In this document: piece after piece, positions 7,801 to 14,995 of the stretch | Layout: the number at the start of each line of letters is the position of its first letter | Position numbering within the stretch: position 1 is the first letter of the stretch | NCBI RefSeq assembly: GCF_030695035.1 | Contig: NZ_JAUYTT010000010.1 | Span: 310,001-374,000 of the forward strand | Length of the DNA stretch: 64,000 nt | Source of the DNA: Frigidibacter sp. | GTDB taxonomy: Bacteria; Pseudomonadota; Alphaproteobacteria; Rhodobacterales; Rhodobacteraceae | Reading direction: 5' to 3' | Translations under genes and position numbers: made by a program | Notes under the pieces: generated by a model | Database searches by the model: none | What the model was told of the DNA's origin: nothing | Seen by the model: the letters and a program-made list of their open reading frames with translations, nothing else

Positions 7801-8937
7801 TCACAACACGGGACTTTGCATACATGCTTTATAAATGGAAGACGTGAAATCGTCAGTTATTTGCTCATGGTGGGTAAAGGCCGGCTTCAAGCGATGTTCT
7901 TCATCTAGGAAAATGATCCCTGGTAAAGTTGTGTCCAGCACGGTCAGACACTGGTCCGGAAATCCATCTACGATAACAAGGCTAACAGTGCCCACCCGTT
8001 TCCCAGCCGCAGCCAAAGTGCCGCTCCCTATAGAAGCCTCGAGTCCGAGGCTTCTGATGCAGTATAGTGCCTCCTGCCGAGTATATAGGCGACCTAGGGT
8101 GTCGGCGGAACCGTAGACCTCGATCAACGACGCCCTACATTCTTGAATGGGCTTTCTATCTCGTAGCCCCATCGAATTGATCGGGACTGTAGGATTCTCA
8201 CAGTAGCTGGCCACTGCGCGAGACGCTAGGTCCGCAGCTTGATTTGCATCCTGCCTCTTTTCGGCCCAGAAGTAAGAAAACGCGGCCGAGAAGACGTCCC
8301 CGGTCCCAATTTTAAAAATCCGTTCGGATTGATAAGCTGGCACATAAAATGGAGTTTCTGAAGTCTGATAAACGTTGGCGCCAAATATGCCCCGCTTGAC
8401 AACGATTACTTGTGCTTCATTTGCCTTCAAAAGCCGGCTTGCTCCCTCGTCTAGATCATCTGAGGCAGAGTAGGCCTTAAACTCATTTTCGTTCATTACG
8501 AGTGCCAGATTCTCAGCGGTCGAACCATTCTCATGAAATTTTTCGGGCCCGCGGGGCGACTGTGGATCGTAGACGACATGTGAACCATGAACGCACGCAG
8601 ATCCCTCAAGATAGCTAAATCTGAGTATATTATCCGCCGATAGGAGCAGTGCGCGTTGTTTTCTTATTCTCTGGTGGGCAGGCTCGACAAGGGGGTCTGA
8701 TAGCGGGTGAAAGTATGAAAACACTACATCATGATGGCGCGGAAGAATTTCTGTCGAAACTCTATAGGAAGCGAGGCGAGACGTTAGATTTTCGCCGTTG
8801 TTTTTTAGATACCCATGCAAAGTGACTTTTTCTGACATTTCGCTGATTGCAATTGCGGCGCGGAGCCCGGATCCCCAGAGTCCGCTCCAGCTTGGAGTTT
8901 CGCAAGTTTCCAGATATATGCCGCCGGCAACGTGCAT
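7801..8937 (-). CDS. PfkB/ribokinase-family kinase heading the TIR-QueC operon
   Basis: This 378-residue protein has an N-terminal MHVAGGIYLET strand, VIVVKRGIFGANVY, and the PfkB signature IGTGDVFSAAFSYF with catalytic D214 at residues 210-223. That is the layout of ribokinase/adenosine kinase-type sugar or nucleoside kinases. Residues about 265-378 form an extra C-terminal domain I do not recognise with confidence; its start (SLIEVYGSADTLGRLYTRQEA) faintly recalls nucleoside 2-deoxyribosyltransferases. It starts with a good GGAGG site eight bases before the ATG, is first in the leftward operon, and ends 48 bases before the TIR-TGT start. A nucleoside or deazapurine-nucleoside substrate would suit the context, but is inferred. 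Confidence 0.82.
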   Translation of the reverse strand: MHVAGGIYLETCETPSWSGLWGSGLRAAIAISEMSEKVTLHGYLKNNGENLTSRLASYRVSTEILPRHHDVVFSYFHPLSDPLVEPAHQRIRKQRALLLSADNILRFSYLEGSACVHGSHVVYDPQSPRGPEKFHENGSTAENLALVMNENEFKAYSASDDLDEGASRLLKANEAQVIVVKRGIFGANVYQTSETPFYVPAYQSERIFKIGTGDVFSAAFSYFWAEKRQDANQAADLASRAVASYCENPTVPINSMGLRDRKPIQECRASLIEVYGSADTLGRLYTRQEALYCIRSLGLEASIGSGTLAAAGKRVGTVSLVIVDGFPDQCLTVLDTTLPGIIFLDEEHRLKPAFTHHEQITDDFTSSIYKACMQSPVL

Positions 8938-9512
8938 GCCCGGCCCCTCCGTGGAGATACTTGCAACGTAGTCATGTAACTCTTATCCGTCAAATGGCTT
9001 GCGGTGCAAGTCTTCTCTCAACGTCTTGGTCGCGGCGCCGCCCGAGCAAATCTTCTTGCAGAGCGCAAGGTTTGGGCAGGTGCGAGGATCCGTCCCTCGG
9101 GCGGGATGACCGCCGATGAAGGACAACCCGATTCAACTTGGGGCAGGTCTTGGCCTAGGGGCTAGCGAAGCTGATCAGCTACGTGAGCCAATCAAGAAAC
9201 TTAGCCATCTTCGTACTGAGGAATTTGGCAAGTTTCCTGAGGTGCCAGGCCGATTCTAATGTTCTGGTTGTTTCCACTTCTCGATATGACAGATCGTTCT
9301 GCCAGTCGTGCTGGCACTGCACGTTGATCCCAGCTCGGAAAGGGATCTTGGTTGGAGATTTGAGCATTTTGCTCTGAATTGTGTTCCGATCGACGGCCCC
9401 CTCGCTCAGGGTCCGCCACGGTGCCGATGGCCGAGCGTGGTGACGTTCTGGAGCGGGGCCTGCATTAAGTGCGGCGGGGCGAAGGGGCTCCCCGGTGCGG
9501 CGAATAGCATAC
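8938..9512. other. Divergent intergenic region, no recognised gene
   Basis: This stretch of about 575 bases separates the leftward PfkB-led operon from the rightward TPR-S gene. Short open frames exist on both strands (for example 9183-9377 and 9201-9419), but none has a recognisable motif or a good ribosome site. A perfect 12-base palindrome AGCTGATCAGCT sits at 9169-9180. It may carry the promoter of the PfkB operon or the decayed remains of another gene. I cannot assign it. Confidence 0.4.
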
Positions 9513-9541
9513 TTGACAGTTCACCCATTCCCCCCGATTCT
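9513..9541 (+). promoter_or_regulatory. Candidate promoter of the TPR-S gene
   Basis: TTGACA at 9513-9518 is a perfect -35 box, followed after 17 bases by GATTCT at 9536-9541, a weak -10 match. The ATG of the downstream gene is at 9570, which leaves a short leader. Seen by eye only. Confidence 0.4.
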
Positions 9542-9569
9542 GTTCTGACTCTAACGGGATTATGTTCAG

Positions 9570-10799
9570 ATGACTGTAGATGAGCGGCCGATCTGCTTTA
9601 TTGTGATGGGGTTCGGGAAAAAGACCGACTATGAGCTCGGCATGACCTTTGACTTGGATGCAACTTATAGAGCGATAATTGAACCTGCGGTAAAGTCGGC
9701 CGGCCTGAGGCCGATTAGAGCAGATGAGATTCTTCACTCGGCGGTTATTGATTTTAAGATGTATGATATGCTGCTACGCGCCGATGTGGTAGTGGCTGAC
9801 ATTTCTACAGGCAACGCAAATGCGCTTTACGAACTCGGGGTTCGTCACGCATTGCGTCCAAACACCACGGTCGTAATGAAGGAGGATCGTGGCAGGCTTC
9901 ACTTCGACCTTAATCACATAAATACTTTTCATTATCGCCACTTGGGTGAGGACATTGGTTTCACCGAGGCAAATCGCGCCCGGGAAGCCTTGTCGGCGCT
10001 CTTAGTTGCTGCCAGAGAATCTCAGGAACCTGATAGTCCCGTCTATACCTTTCTGCCACGCTTGCAACGCCCACGCTTAAGTGAGGAAGAATACCAGGAA
10101 ATAATCGAGCAGGCCGAGGAGGCGCAGGAGAGAATGAGCGACTATCTCGAAAGAGGGGAAAGTGCGTTCGAGTCCAGCGAGATGGACGTGGCAGTCGCGG
10201 CCTATTCTGGCGCCAACAAATTGAAGCCGGGTGAGCCCTACATAGTTCAGCGATTGGCGTTGGCCACTTACAAATGCGAGATCCCATCAAAACTCGAGGC
10301 TTTGATGAAGGCTCGGGAACTCATTTCTGAGCTCGATCCAGACAACTCGAATGACCCAGAGACCTTAGGTTTGGCTGGAGCTATTCGAAAACGCCTCTGG
10401 ATAGAGACAGGTGATTTGGTCCAGTTGAACTATGCCATTAAGTACTATGGCCGAGGCTTCGACGTACGGCGCGACTACTACAACGGTCAAAACTTGGCGG
10501 ATTGCTATATTTCTCGTAGTTCGCTTCAGTCTGACGTTGCGGAAGTGCAGTACGACTCAATGAGCGCGACCAAAGTTTGGAGTGCCGTTATCCAAATTAT
10601 TGAAGAACTAATGAAGGAGCCCGATTTCGATGAGCGTGCAGACCGTCAGTGGATTCTTGCGACCATGGCGCATTGCCTCAAAGCTGTTGGCAGAACTCGG
10701 GATGGTGATGAATACGAAAGGATGTATCGGGATGCCGGTGCTCCTGACTGGGAGGTCAAATCTTTCGATGATGGGCTGCGGCTTATTGAAGAGCTATAG
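9570..10799 (+). CDS. TIR/NDT-like domain fused to TPR-S (TRAFs-binding-like) region
   Basis: This 409-residue protein has residues 1-150 as a nucleotide-binding fold with ADVVVADISTGNANALYELG at 71-90. The YELG glutamate is placed as in nucleoside deoxyribosyltransferase-like and TIR-like enzymes. From about 170 on it is helical with repeated degenerate TPR-like units (YLERGESAFESSEMDVAVAA, then FDERADRQWILATMAHCLKA), matching proteins annotated as TRAFs-binding or TPR-S domain proteins, the region shared with ASK kinases. Such fusions are known from prokaryotic conflict systems. It stands alone on the plus strand, divergent from the five-gene operon. Substrate and trigger are unknown. Confidence 0.78.
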   Translation: MTVDERPICFIVMGFGKKTDYELGMTFDLDATYRAIIEPAVKSAGLRPIRADEILHSAVIDFKMYDMLLRADVVVADISTGNANALYELGVRHALRPNTTVVMKEDRGRLHFDLNHINTFHYRHLGEDIGFTEANRAREALSALLVAARESQEPDSPVYTFLPRLQRPRLSEEEYQEIIEQAEEAQERMSDYLERGESAFESSEMDVAVAAYSGANKLKPGEPYIVQRLALATYKCEIPSKLEALMKARELISELDPDNSNDPETLGLAGAIRKRLWIETGDLVQLNYAIKYYGRGFDVRRDYYNGQNLADCYISRSSLQSDVAEVQYDSMSATKVWSAVIQIIEELMKEPDFDERADRQWILATMAHCLKAVGRTRDGDEYERMYRDAGAPDWEVKSFDDGLRLIEEL

Positions 10800-10911
10800 T
10801 TGTTAAGGCCAAGGATGACTTTCTCGCATCGCTAACTATTCAGCTTACTTCCAAAAGCCAGTCAGTCTCGGGAACCGATTTGAGCGGGGCAGGGGCACGA
10901 TGCGGGTCGCT

Positions 10912-11283
10912 CTATGAGTGACTTCTTCCGATTTTCTTTTGTTCGGGGTGCTGCGTGGCCATTCGTCTGGTTGTTTCCTTACCCCCGCACTGCACTCCCC
11001 GCATCCGCCGCCGAAAATACCCCTCCACCCCCACCGCCAGCGCAAACGCCGGCGCACCCAGAACCACTACCACCCCCGACAGCCCAGCCACGGCAACCAC
11101 CGGCGCGCGCCCCTCCGCTCCAAACACCCACATCAGCCCCCAGCTCGCCAAATAGGCCAGCGAGCAGACCCCCATCGCCCGCATCACCGGTTGCGTATAC
11201 CGCCCCACCTCCGCCTGCATCCGTTCCGTCGTCGCCATCTGATGGCGCTGCCACGCCTCGGTTTGCTTCAGCTCCATCGTCAT
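10912..11283 (-). CDS. Small two-helix membrane protein next to phage-like repressor
   Basis: This 123-residue protein has a charged helical N-terminus (MELKQTEAWQRHQMATTERMQ) and two hydrophobic segments at about 41-54 and 61-87, then a basic tail. Its ATG overlaps the stop of the repressor gene by four bases, so both are on one transcript. I do not recognise a family. It resembles small membrane proteins of prophages and integrative elements. The reverse strand shows proline-rich open frames that are only shadows. Confidence 0.6.
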   Translation of the reverse strand: MTMELKQTEAWQRHQMATTERMQAEVGRYTQPVMRAMGVCSLAYLASWGLMWVFGAEGRAPVVAVAGLSGVVVVLGAPAFALAVGVEGYFRRRMRGVQCGGKETTRRMATQHPEQKKIGRSHS

Positions 11284-11726
11284 TCCCTCAAAAGTTCGAT
11301 CCAGGTGTGGACATCGTCCATCGCGATTTCCTTCCCTTCTAGGAAGGACCGGTACCAGCGGGCCGCGATCGCCCCGCGCTTCTCGCTCCGCAGCTTCGTG
11401 CCGCTCTCCGACAGGTGCTTGTCCAGCGCGATCTCGAAGGCCTCCAGCGCGGCCAGGTCGTGTTTCATCCGAACCGCCTCGACGCCGAGCAGGATCCAGT
11501 TCAGGTCCACGTCGTACTTGCGGTGTAGCTCCACCAGCGCCTCGACCGGGATCGACCGCTTGCCGAGCTCATAGCTCTGGTAGGCGCGCAGCGACATGCC
11601 AAGCGCCTCGGACATTTTGGCCTGCGACAGCCCCAGTTCGTTGCGCGCAATGGCGATGCGCGCGCCGAGGGCGCTCAGGTAGTCGTAGGGTCGAGACACT
11701 ATTCTTGCCATCGAGTCACTTGTCAT
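11280..11726 (-). CDS. XRE-family phage-type repressor
   Basis: From the ATG at 11726 this gives about 148 residues; a nearer ATG at 11711 and a longer form from 11819 are also open. An XRE helix-turn-helix is clear: RIAIARNELGLSQAKMSEAL followed by GMSLRAYQSYELGKRSIPVEAL. The remainder is helical with a DLNWILLGVEAV segment typical of such repressors. It lies opposite the excisionase-like and integrase genes, separated by a short region with repeated GCGCACGT boxes, as expected for an element's immunity repressor controlling its own and the divergent promoter. Ligand or cleavage control cannot be judged. Confidence 0.75.
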   Translation of the reverse strand: MTSDSMARIVSRPYDYLSALGARIAIARNELGLSQAKMSEALGMSLRAYQSYELGKRSIPVEALVELHRKYDVDLNWILLGVEAVRMKHDLAALEAFEIALDKHLSESGTKLRSEKRGAIAARWYRSFLEGKEIAMDDVHTWIELLRE

Positions 11727-11727
11727 T

Positions 11728-11754
11728 GCGCACGTAAAGATGATAAGCGCACGT
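11728..11754. promoter_or_regulatory. Direct repeat operator candidate of the repressor
   Basis: The octamer GCGCACGT occurs at 11728-11735 and again at 11747-11754, 19 bases apart or about two helical turns, just upstream of the repressor start and in front of the divergent integrase-side genes. This position and phasing suit a dimeric XRE repressor operator. The repeat is seen directly; its use is inferred. Confidence 0.45.
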
Positions 11755-11843
11755 TTGAGCGTTATTCGTGCCAGTTCACTATCGGACCATGGCGGCGCGG
11801 GGCTTTCAACAGGATTCATGGACCGTCAGGGAAGGATCAGGCT

Positions 11844-12068
11844 TTGGCACAGGAAAAGCTACTGTCGCCCAAGGAACTCGGCGACATCGTCGGGCTCAGC
11901 ACGGCGCAGGTTCGCGCGTTGATGAACGACGGGCGGCTCGAATTCGTCGAGATTTCATCGAAGACGAAGATGCTGACCATGAGCGGCTGGGACCGGTTCC
12001 AACGCCGCGCGACGCGGGTCAGGGCTCGGGAGAGTGAGAGGTCGGGTGTGGCTTCGGGTGCCAACTGA
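11844..12068 (+). CDS. Small HTH protein of the integrative element
   Basis: This 74-residue protein starts at TTG: LLSPKELGDIVGLSTAQVRALMNDGRLEFVEI is a MerR/excisionase-like winged helix that would bind DNA next to the integrase genes. The C-terminal tail is Arg-rich. AAGGATC lies a few bases before the TTG. It is the first of three rightward genes leading to the integrase and is probably a recombination directionality factor or regulator. Confidence 0.6.
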   Translation: MAQEKLLSPKELGDIVGLSTAQVRALMNDGRLEFVEISSKTKMLTMSGWDRFQRRATRVRARESERSGVASGAN

Positions 12069-12085
12069 CGAAGGGGAGAGATCCG

Positions 12086-12322
12086 ATGGCCACGACCAAT
12101 CTCAACATCAGTGTGATCGACAAGCGCATGCTGAAGCAGGCCGAGGCGGCCAGCTATACCGGCCTTCCGGTAAAGCACTTCAAGGCGGCCTGTCCGGTGC
12201 GGCCCGTGCAACTGGCGCAGGGCTCGCTGCTCTGGGACCGCCGCGATATCGATCAGTGGATCGACACGGTGAAGTCCGGCGAGGTGATGGAGACGCGGGA
12301 CGACATCCTGGGCCGGCTGTGA
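12086..12322 (+). CDS. Excisionase-like DNA-binding protein
   Basis: This 78-residue protein has KRMLKQAEAASYTGLPVKHFKA and LLWDRRDIDQWID, the AlpA/excisionase pattern in which a helix-turn-helix is followed by an RxDIDxWI strand-helix. A GGGGAGAG ribosome site precedes the ATG. Its stop overlaps the integrase start (TGATG at 12320-12324), so integrase and this protein are translationally coupled, which supports a role in controlling integration and excision. Confidence 0.7.
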   Translation: MATTNLNISVIDKRMLKQAEAASYTGLPVKHFKAACPVRPVQLAQGSLLWDRRDIDQWIDTVKSGEVMETRDDILGRL

Positions 12323-13446
12323 TGACCCAGGTGCGCGTCAAAGGGTTCAAGGTCTTCAAGGACCGTCACGGGCGGATGCGCTGCTACCACCGCATCACCG
12401 GCCACAAGGTCGATCTGCAGAAGGCACCGCTGGGGTCGGCCGAATTCTTCGCTGAGTGCGAAACCATCCGCACCATTGCCGAAGCGCAGAAGGCCAAGGC
12501 CCCGAAGGCCGGCACGCTCGGCGGGCTGATCCTGTCCTACTTCCAGACCGAGCACTTCCAGAACCTCGCCGAGGCGACTCGCCGCGACTACCGCAAATGC
12601 GCAGATTTTCTGGAGCCGATCCGGCACACTCCGGTCCATGTGCTCGACACGCCGCTGGTATCGGGCATCCATGACAAGGCCGCCGCGAAGATCGGCTGGC
12701 GGCGGGCCAACATGGTGCGCACGCTACTCAGCGAGGTGTTCCGCTACAACATCCCCAAGGGCCTGATCACCGCGAACTACGCCAAGGATGTGATCCCCAA
12801 GCGCCGCCCGCGCGACCGTGCCTATGCCAACCGGCCCTGGAGCATCGAGGAGCGCGACATGGTTCTGCCCCGGGCTAAGCCGCATGTGCGCGTCGCGCTG
12901 GCCTTGATGATGAACACCGGGCTCGATCCCTCCGACGCGTTGAAGCTGCGCAAGGATCAGATCGACGGCGACACCATCTGGGGCGTGCGCGGCAAGACAG
13001 GGGAGGAGGTGGCGATTCCGGTCAGCCGGGCCTTGCAGAGTGCGCTCGACAGCATCCCGGAGCATGAGGCCGAGACCATGCTGTGCAACTCCCGCGGCGA
13101 GCCCTGGACCTATAACGGGTTCTCGACCGTCTGGCACCGCTTCAAGGTGGATCTGGAGGAGGAGGGGCTGATCGAACCCGGCCTGACCCTCAAGGGGCTG
13201 CGCCACACGGTTGCGACCACCTTGCGGGAAGCGGGCCTTGATGAACGGCGCATCGCCGACCTGCTGGGGCAGAAAACCCTGTCGATGGCGCGGCATTATT
13301 CCCGCTCTGCAAACCTCGCTGCGAAGAACCGCGAGACGATGGCGACGCTCGAAACCGAGAATGCGCGGCGGGCGCAGATTGTCAAACCTTCCGCGAAAAG
13401 CGGCAAACCCAAGCCGAAACAGGCGACGGAGGCAGTGCAGAAATGA
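12322..13446 (+). CDS. Tyrosine recombinase/integrase of the tRNA-Phe island
   Basis: This 374-residue phage-type integrase starts at the ATG overlapping the previous stop. The N-terminal arm and SAM-like core-binding domain cover about residues 1-165, the catalytic domain about 175-335. Visible catalytic features are a beta-hairpin lysine at RGKTGEEV (K225), GLRHTVATTL (R294, H295) and LLGQKTLSMARHYSR with nucleophile Y326. Three positions depart from the usual pattern: the first Arg of TGLR is Asp (D202), the HxxR His is Lys (K291) and the H/W position is Gln (Q317). The gene ends 20 bases from the tRNA-Phe 3' end, so it very likely integrated the island there. Confidence 0.9.
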   Translation: MTQVRVKGFKVFKDRHGRMRCYHRITGHKVDLQKAPLGSAEFFAECETIRTIAEAQKAKAPKAGTLGGLILSYFQTEHFQNLAEATRRDYRKCADFLEPIRHTPVHVLDTPLVSGIHDKAAAKIGWRRANMVRTLLSEVFRYNIPKGLITANYAKDVIPKRRPRDRAYANRPWSIEERDMVLPRAKPHVRVALALMMNTGLDPSDALKLRKDQIDGDTIWGVRGKTGEEVAIPVSRALQSALDSIPEHEAETMLCNSRGEPWTYNGFSTVWHRFKVDLEEEGLIEPGLTLKGLRHTVATTLREAGLDERRIADLLGQKTLSMARHYSRSANLAAKNRETMATLETENARRAQIVKPSAKSGKPKPKQATEAVQK

Positions 13447-13465
13447 ATGAATTCAGGAGCTTAAG

Positions 13466-13490
13466 TGGTGCCCGGAGACGGATTCGAACC
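13466..13490. other. Presumed attachment site at tRNA-Phe 3' end
   Basis: The 3' part of the tRNA (T-arm and acceptor) is the likely recombination site because the integrase gene ends 20 bases away. No second copy of this sequence is seen in bases 1-13400, so the other end of the element should be left of the window. Confidence 0.55.
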
Positions 13491-13541
13491 GCCGACACGC
13501 GGATTTTCAATCCGCTGCTCTACCAACTGAGCTATCCGGGC
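13466..13541 (-). tRNA. tRNA-Phe (GAA)
   Basis: This is a complete 76-base cloverleaf read on the minus strand: acceptor GCCCGGA/TCCGGGC, D-arm GCTCAGTTGGTAGAGC, anticodon loop TTGAAAA with anticodon GAA, T-arm GGCGGTTCGAATCCGTC, and the CCA end encoded. Its 3' end faces the integrase gene, the standard layout for an element integrated into a tRNA gene. Confidence 0.98.
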
Positions 13542-13736
13542 GCTGGTATATCCCGGGGCGATCCTTGCGGATCGGCCGGGGCGTTACCGCCTTGGTGGCG
13601 CGGTATTAGGGGAAGGGGCGGGGGCTGTCCAGTGGGTTCTGCGCAAAATTCGGGGGCTTGGTGCGGTTTTGGCCTGCGGCCCCAAGGAGGCTTTAACCGG
13701 ACCCACTGAGGTTTCCCTCCGCGACCCCGGGCGCGC

Positions 13737-13934
13737 TCAGTGGGGCTTGCGCCGGGGCGGCTCGTCCGCATCGTCTTCCGGCAGTTTCAGCGCCGCCTCG
13801 TCCTCCTCCAGCGCCTCGCCGGGGATGACGTAGCTGCCGGTCAGCCAGCGGCCGAGGTCGATATCGGCGCAGCGGCGCGAGCAGAAGGGGCGGTAGCCGG
13901 CATCGGTGGTCTTGCCGCAGATCGGGCAGCTCAT
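13737..13934 (-). CDS. yacG: DNA gyrase inhibitor YacG
   Basis: This 65-residue protein has a zinc-finger with Cys3, Cys6, Cys18 and Cys22 ([10 protein letters not shown], then PFCSRRCADIDLGRW) and an acidic tail. YacG proteins bind GyrB and inhibit DNA gyrase. The gene overlaps the end of the RNase E/G gene by four bases and follows infA-maf-RNase in the same direction, a common alphaproteobacterial order. Confidence 0.92.
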   Translation of the reverse strand: MSCPICGKTTDAGYRPFCSRRCADIDLGRWLTGSYVIPGEALEEDEAALKLPEDDADEPPRRKPH

Positions 13935-14995
13935 GCGCGGGTCTCCTTCATCACCTCGGCCAGCACCTCGGTCAGCGGCTGGCGCGCGCGCTTGCGCTGC
14001 AGCTCGTAGAGGCCAAGCGGGGTCCAGCCGGCGAGGCTGGTTTCGGCCCCCTCGGCGCGGAAGGCGGCACGCAGTTGCTGTTCCAGCGTGGCGCGGTCCT
14101 TCTTCGGCATCGGCGCGAAATCCACAGCGATCTGGCCGCCAAACCCGCGCAGGCGCAGCTGGCGGGGCAGGTCGCGGGCGGCGGCGATATTGGCCTTGAG
14201 GCCGGCAGCGGGAGAGGTGTCGGTGCCGGTGTTGACGTCCACTGCCACCAGCGCACGGGTGGGTTCCACCGCCATCGACCCGCCGCCGGGCAGCGGCACC
14301 ACCGGGTCCAGCAGCTCAAGCGCCATGTCTTCGACGCCGTGATCGGCAAAGGCGCGCTCGCCCTCGGCCACCTCATCCGGCGCGGGGTCGGCCCAATCGC
14401 GCCAGGCGGTTTCATGGGGGCCCGCGGCATCGACCAGCAGCTCGGGGCCGCCCGTCAGATCCTCGCTGACCGCCTCGGCCAGAGCGCGGGTGGCGGCGAT
14501 GTCTTCGGCCAGTTCGGCCTCTTCCATGCCTTCCGCGGCAGAGCGGACGATCAGCCCGAACTCGCAGCCCGCCATCGCGGCGGCGGCAACCGCCTCCAGC
14601 CGCGTCCGCTCCTCCTCATCGCGCACCCGGCGCGAGAGGTTGAGGCCGGGTACACCGGGGGTGACGATGGCAAGGCGCGACTTGAACAGCAGCCGCAGGC
14701 TGACCGGCAGCGCCTTGCCGGGCTCGGCATGGCTCGAGACCTGCACCAGCAGGGTCTGGCCGGGGGCGAGGCCACCGGTTTCGCGAAGAAAGCCCTTCAA
14801 GCCATTGGGGAGCTTCACGAAAACCCCGCCCTGACCCTTCATCTGCCGGTCCACCACGGCCCGGAAGATCGCGCCGACGCCCGGGGGCGCGGCCTCGCCC
14901 GGCTCGATCAGCAGGTCTTCCAGCCGGCCATCGACCAACAGCGCCGCGGCCTCGCGGCCGCGGAGGCTGCCCAGAACGACAACCCGGCCCTTCAT
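13931..14995 (-). CDS. Ribonuclease E/G family endoribonuclease
   Basis: From the ATG at 14995 ([13 protein letters not shown]) the protein has 354 residues. It carries the S1-like RNA-binding part ([20 protein letters not shown]) and the catalytic core with [16 protein letters not shown], where the DxN aspartate is followed by an aspartate in [12 protein letters not shown]. These are the RNase E/G metal-site residues. It lacks the long C-terminal scaffold of RNase E, so it is closer to RNase G in size. It overlaps maf by four bases and yacG by four. Likely role is 5'-end-dependent RNA processing. Confidence 0.9.
   Translation of the reverse strand: MKGRVVVLGSLRGREAAALLVDGRLEDLLIEPGEAAPPGVGAIFRAVVDRQMKGQGGVFVKLPNGLKGFLRETGGLAPGQTLLVQVSSHAEPGKALPVSLRLLFKSRLAIVTPGVPGLNLSRRVRDEEERTRLEAVAAAAMAGCEFGLIVRSAAEGMEEAELAEDIAATRALAEAVSEDLTGGPELLVDAAGPHETAWRDWADPAPDEVAEGERAFADHGVEDMALELLDPVVPLPGGGSMAVEPTRALVAVDVNTGTDTSPAAGLKANIAAARDLPRQLRLRGFGGQIAVDFAPMPKKDRATLEQQLRAAFRAEGAETSLAGWTPLGLYELQRKRARQPLTEVLAEVMKETRA

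Noticed and set aside
4577-8937. Reading the operon as a Qat (QatABCD) system
   Set aside because: Only the QueC-like component is shared. No QatA ATPase, QatB or TatD-like QatD is present; TGT and OGG genes point to type IV CBASS ancillary genes instead.
10914-11342. Proline-rich rightward frames opposite the small membrane protein
   Set aside because: Low-complexity Pro/Ala/Ser composition with no ribosome site; they mirror the real leftward gene.
1-13541. Standard CBASS or Pycsar system
   Set aside because: No CD-NTase or cyclase motif (for example GSxxxGT with paired acidic residues) is found in the island proteins, so a classical label is not supported in this window.
1-13541. Canonical Thoeris
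   Set aside because: ThsB-like TIR proteins are present but no SIR2/SLOG or macro-domain ThsA was found; the coupled partner is a SLATT protein.
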